DNA of 14,363 bases, taken from the NCBI GenBank assembly GCA_024695225.1, contig JAILIO010000206.1:1-14363 (forward strand), written 5' to 3'. The notes below the pieces were generated by a model, which saw nothing but the letters and a program-made list of their open reading frames with translations, had not been told where the DNA came from and searched no databases. Each line of letters starts with the position of its first letter. Position 1 is the stretch's first letter. Source of the DNA: Lachnospiraceae bacterium (lineage in GTDB: Bacteria; Bacillota; Clostridia; Lachnospirales; Lachnospiraceae). A program made the translations under genes and the position numbers. This document shows positions 14,188 through 14,363 of this stretch, in pieces.

Positions 14188-14363
14188 ATGGATATCATTT
14201 GGAAAAAAGAAAAGTACAACAAGATCCTTTCCTTCATCGGTCATTATATTGACTGGAAGGAATCGCTGGGAGCACCTGCGGACGGCACGATGGGGCTCCT
14301 GTCCAGAATGCGGGAAGCCGAGGAAACTTCTGAAGGGGATATAAAGTTCAGTCTGACAGAGGA
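14188..14363 (+). CDS. Unrecognised protein downstream of the RNase (3' end outside window)
   Basis: An open frame starts at ATG 14188, 15 bases after the RNase stop, and runs to the window edge, giving 58 residues. It begins MDIIWKKEKYNKILSFIGHY, has no signal peptide, and continues with charged, helix-like sequence ('GLLSRMREAEETSEGDIKF'). The ribosome binding site is weak (GGACGG at about 14177-14182). It does not resemble the start of barstar. The position right behind a barnase-type gene on the same strand would suit a cytosolic immunity protein, but it may simply be an unrelated gene. No function is assigned. Confidence 0.6.
   Translation, partial: MDIIWKKEKYNKILSFIGHYIDWKESLGAPADGTMGLLSRMREAEETSEGDIKFSLTE

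Overview
The window looks like chromosome from an anaerobic, Gram-positive Clostridia, most likely a Lachnospiraceae relative. The grounds are strong GGAGG-type ribosome binding sites, lipoproteins with classic lipoboxes and no outer-membrane genes, a DUF4317-like protein, an HD-GYP protein with an extracytoplasmic domain, and a Bmp/Nup-type nucleoside ABC system. Base composition is even, and no transposase, tRNA, rRNA or CRISPR array was seen.

Left part, + strand (1-3719): a tightly packed operon for a branched-chain amino acid type ABC transporter. It holds livH (5' end outside the window), livM, livG and livF, followed after one base by a protein with two CBS domains and an ACT domain. 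The ACT/CBS protein is probably a cytosolic nucleotide or amino acid sensor linked to the transporter. The substrate-binding protein is not in the window.

Middle, + strand (3720-7244): after a 190-base spacer with a likely extended -10 promoter and short repeated hairpins come three closely spaced genes. They encode a patatin-like phospholipase with an N-terminal membrane anchor, a membrane HD-GYP protein (predicted cyclic-di-GMP phosphodiesterase) with an extracytoplasmic domain resembling a carbohydrate-binding module, and a divergent DUF4317 protein overlapping the HD-GYP stop. A bidirectional terminator (7263-7320) separates this block from the converging operon.

Right part, - strand (13127 down to 7333): xpt (xanthine phosphoribosyltransferase), then bmp (surface lipoprotein binding nucleosides), nupO (double ATPase), nupP and nupQ (permeases). 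This reads as a purine salvage locus: capture, import and conversion to the nucleotide. xpt and bmp each have a recognisable promoter, and a strong hairpin terminator after bmp probably makes the binding protein more abundant than the membrane parts.

Right end, + strand (13456-14363): divergent from xpt, across a 328-base gap holding short direct repeats, lies a lipoprotein whose C-terminal domain is a barnase-family ribonuclease with all catalytic residues present. The next gene is cut by the window edge, is unrecognised, and does not look like barstar. The most interesting point is this surface-anchored RNase and its neighbour. It may be a toxin/immunity pair, or an RNA-scavenging enzyme feeding the adjacent nucleoside uptake operon.
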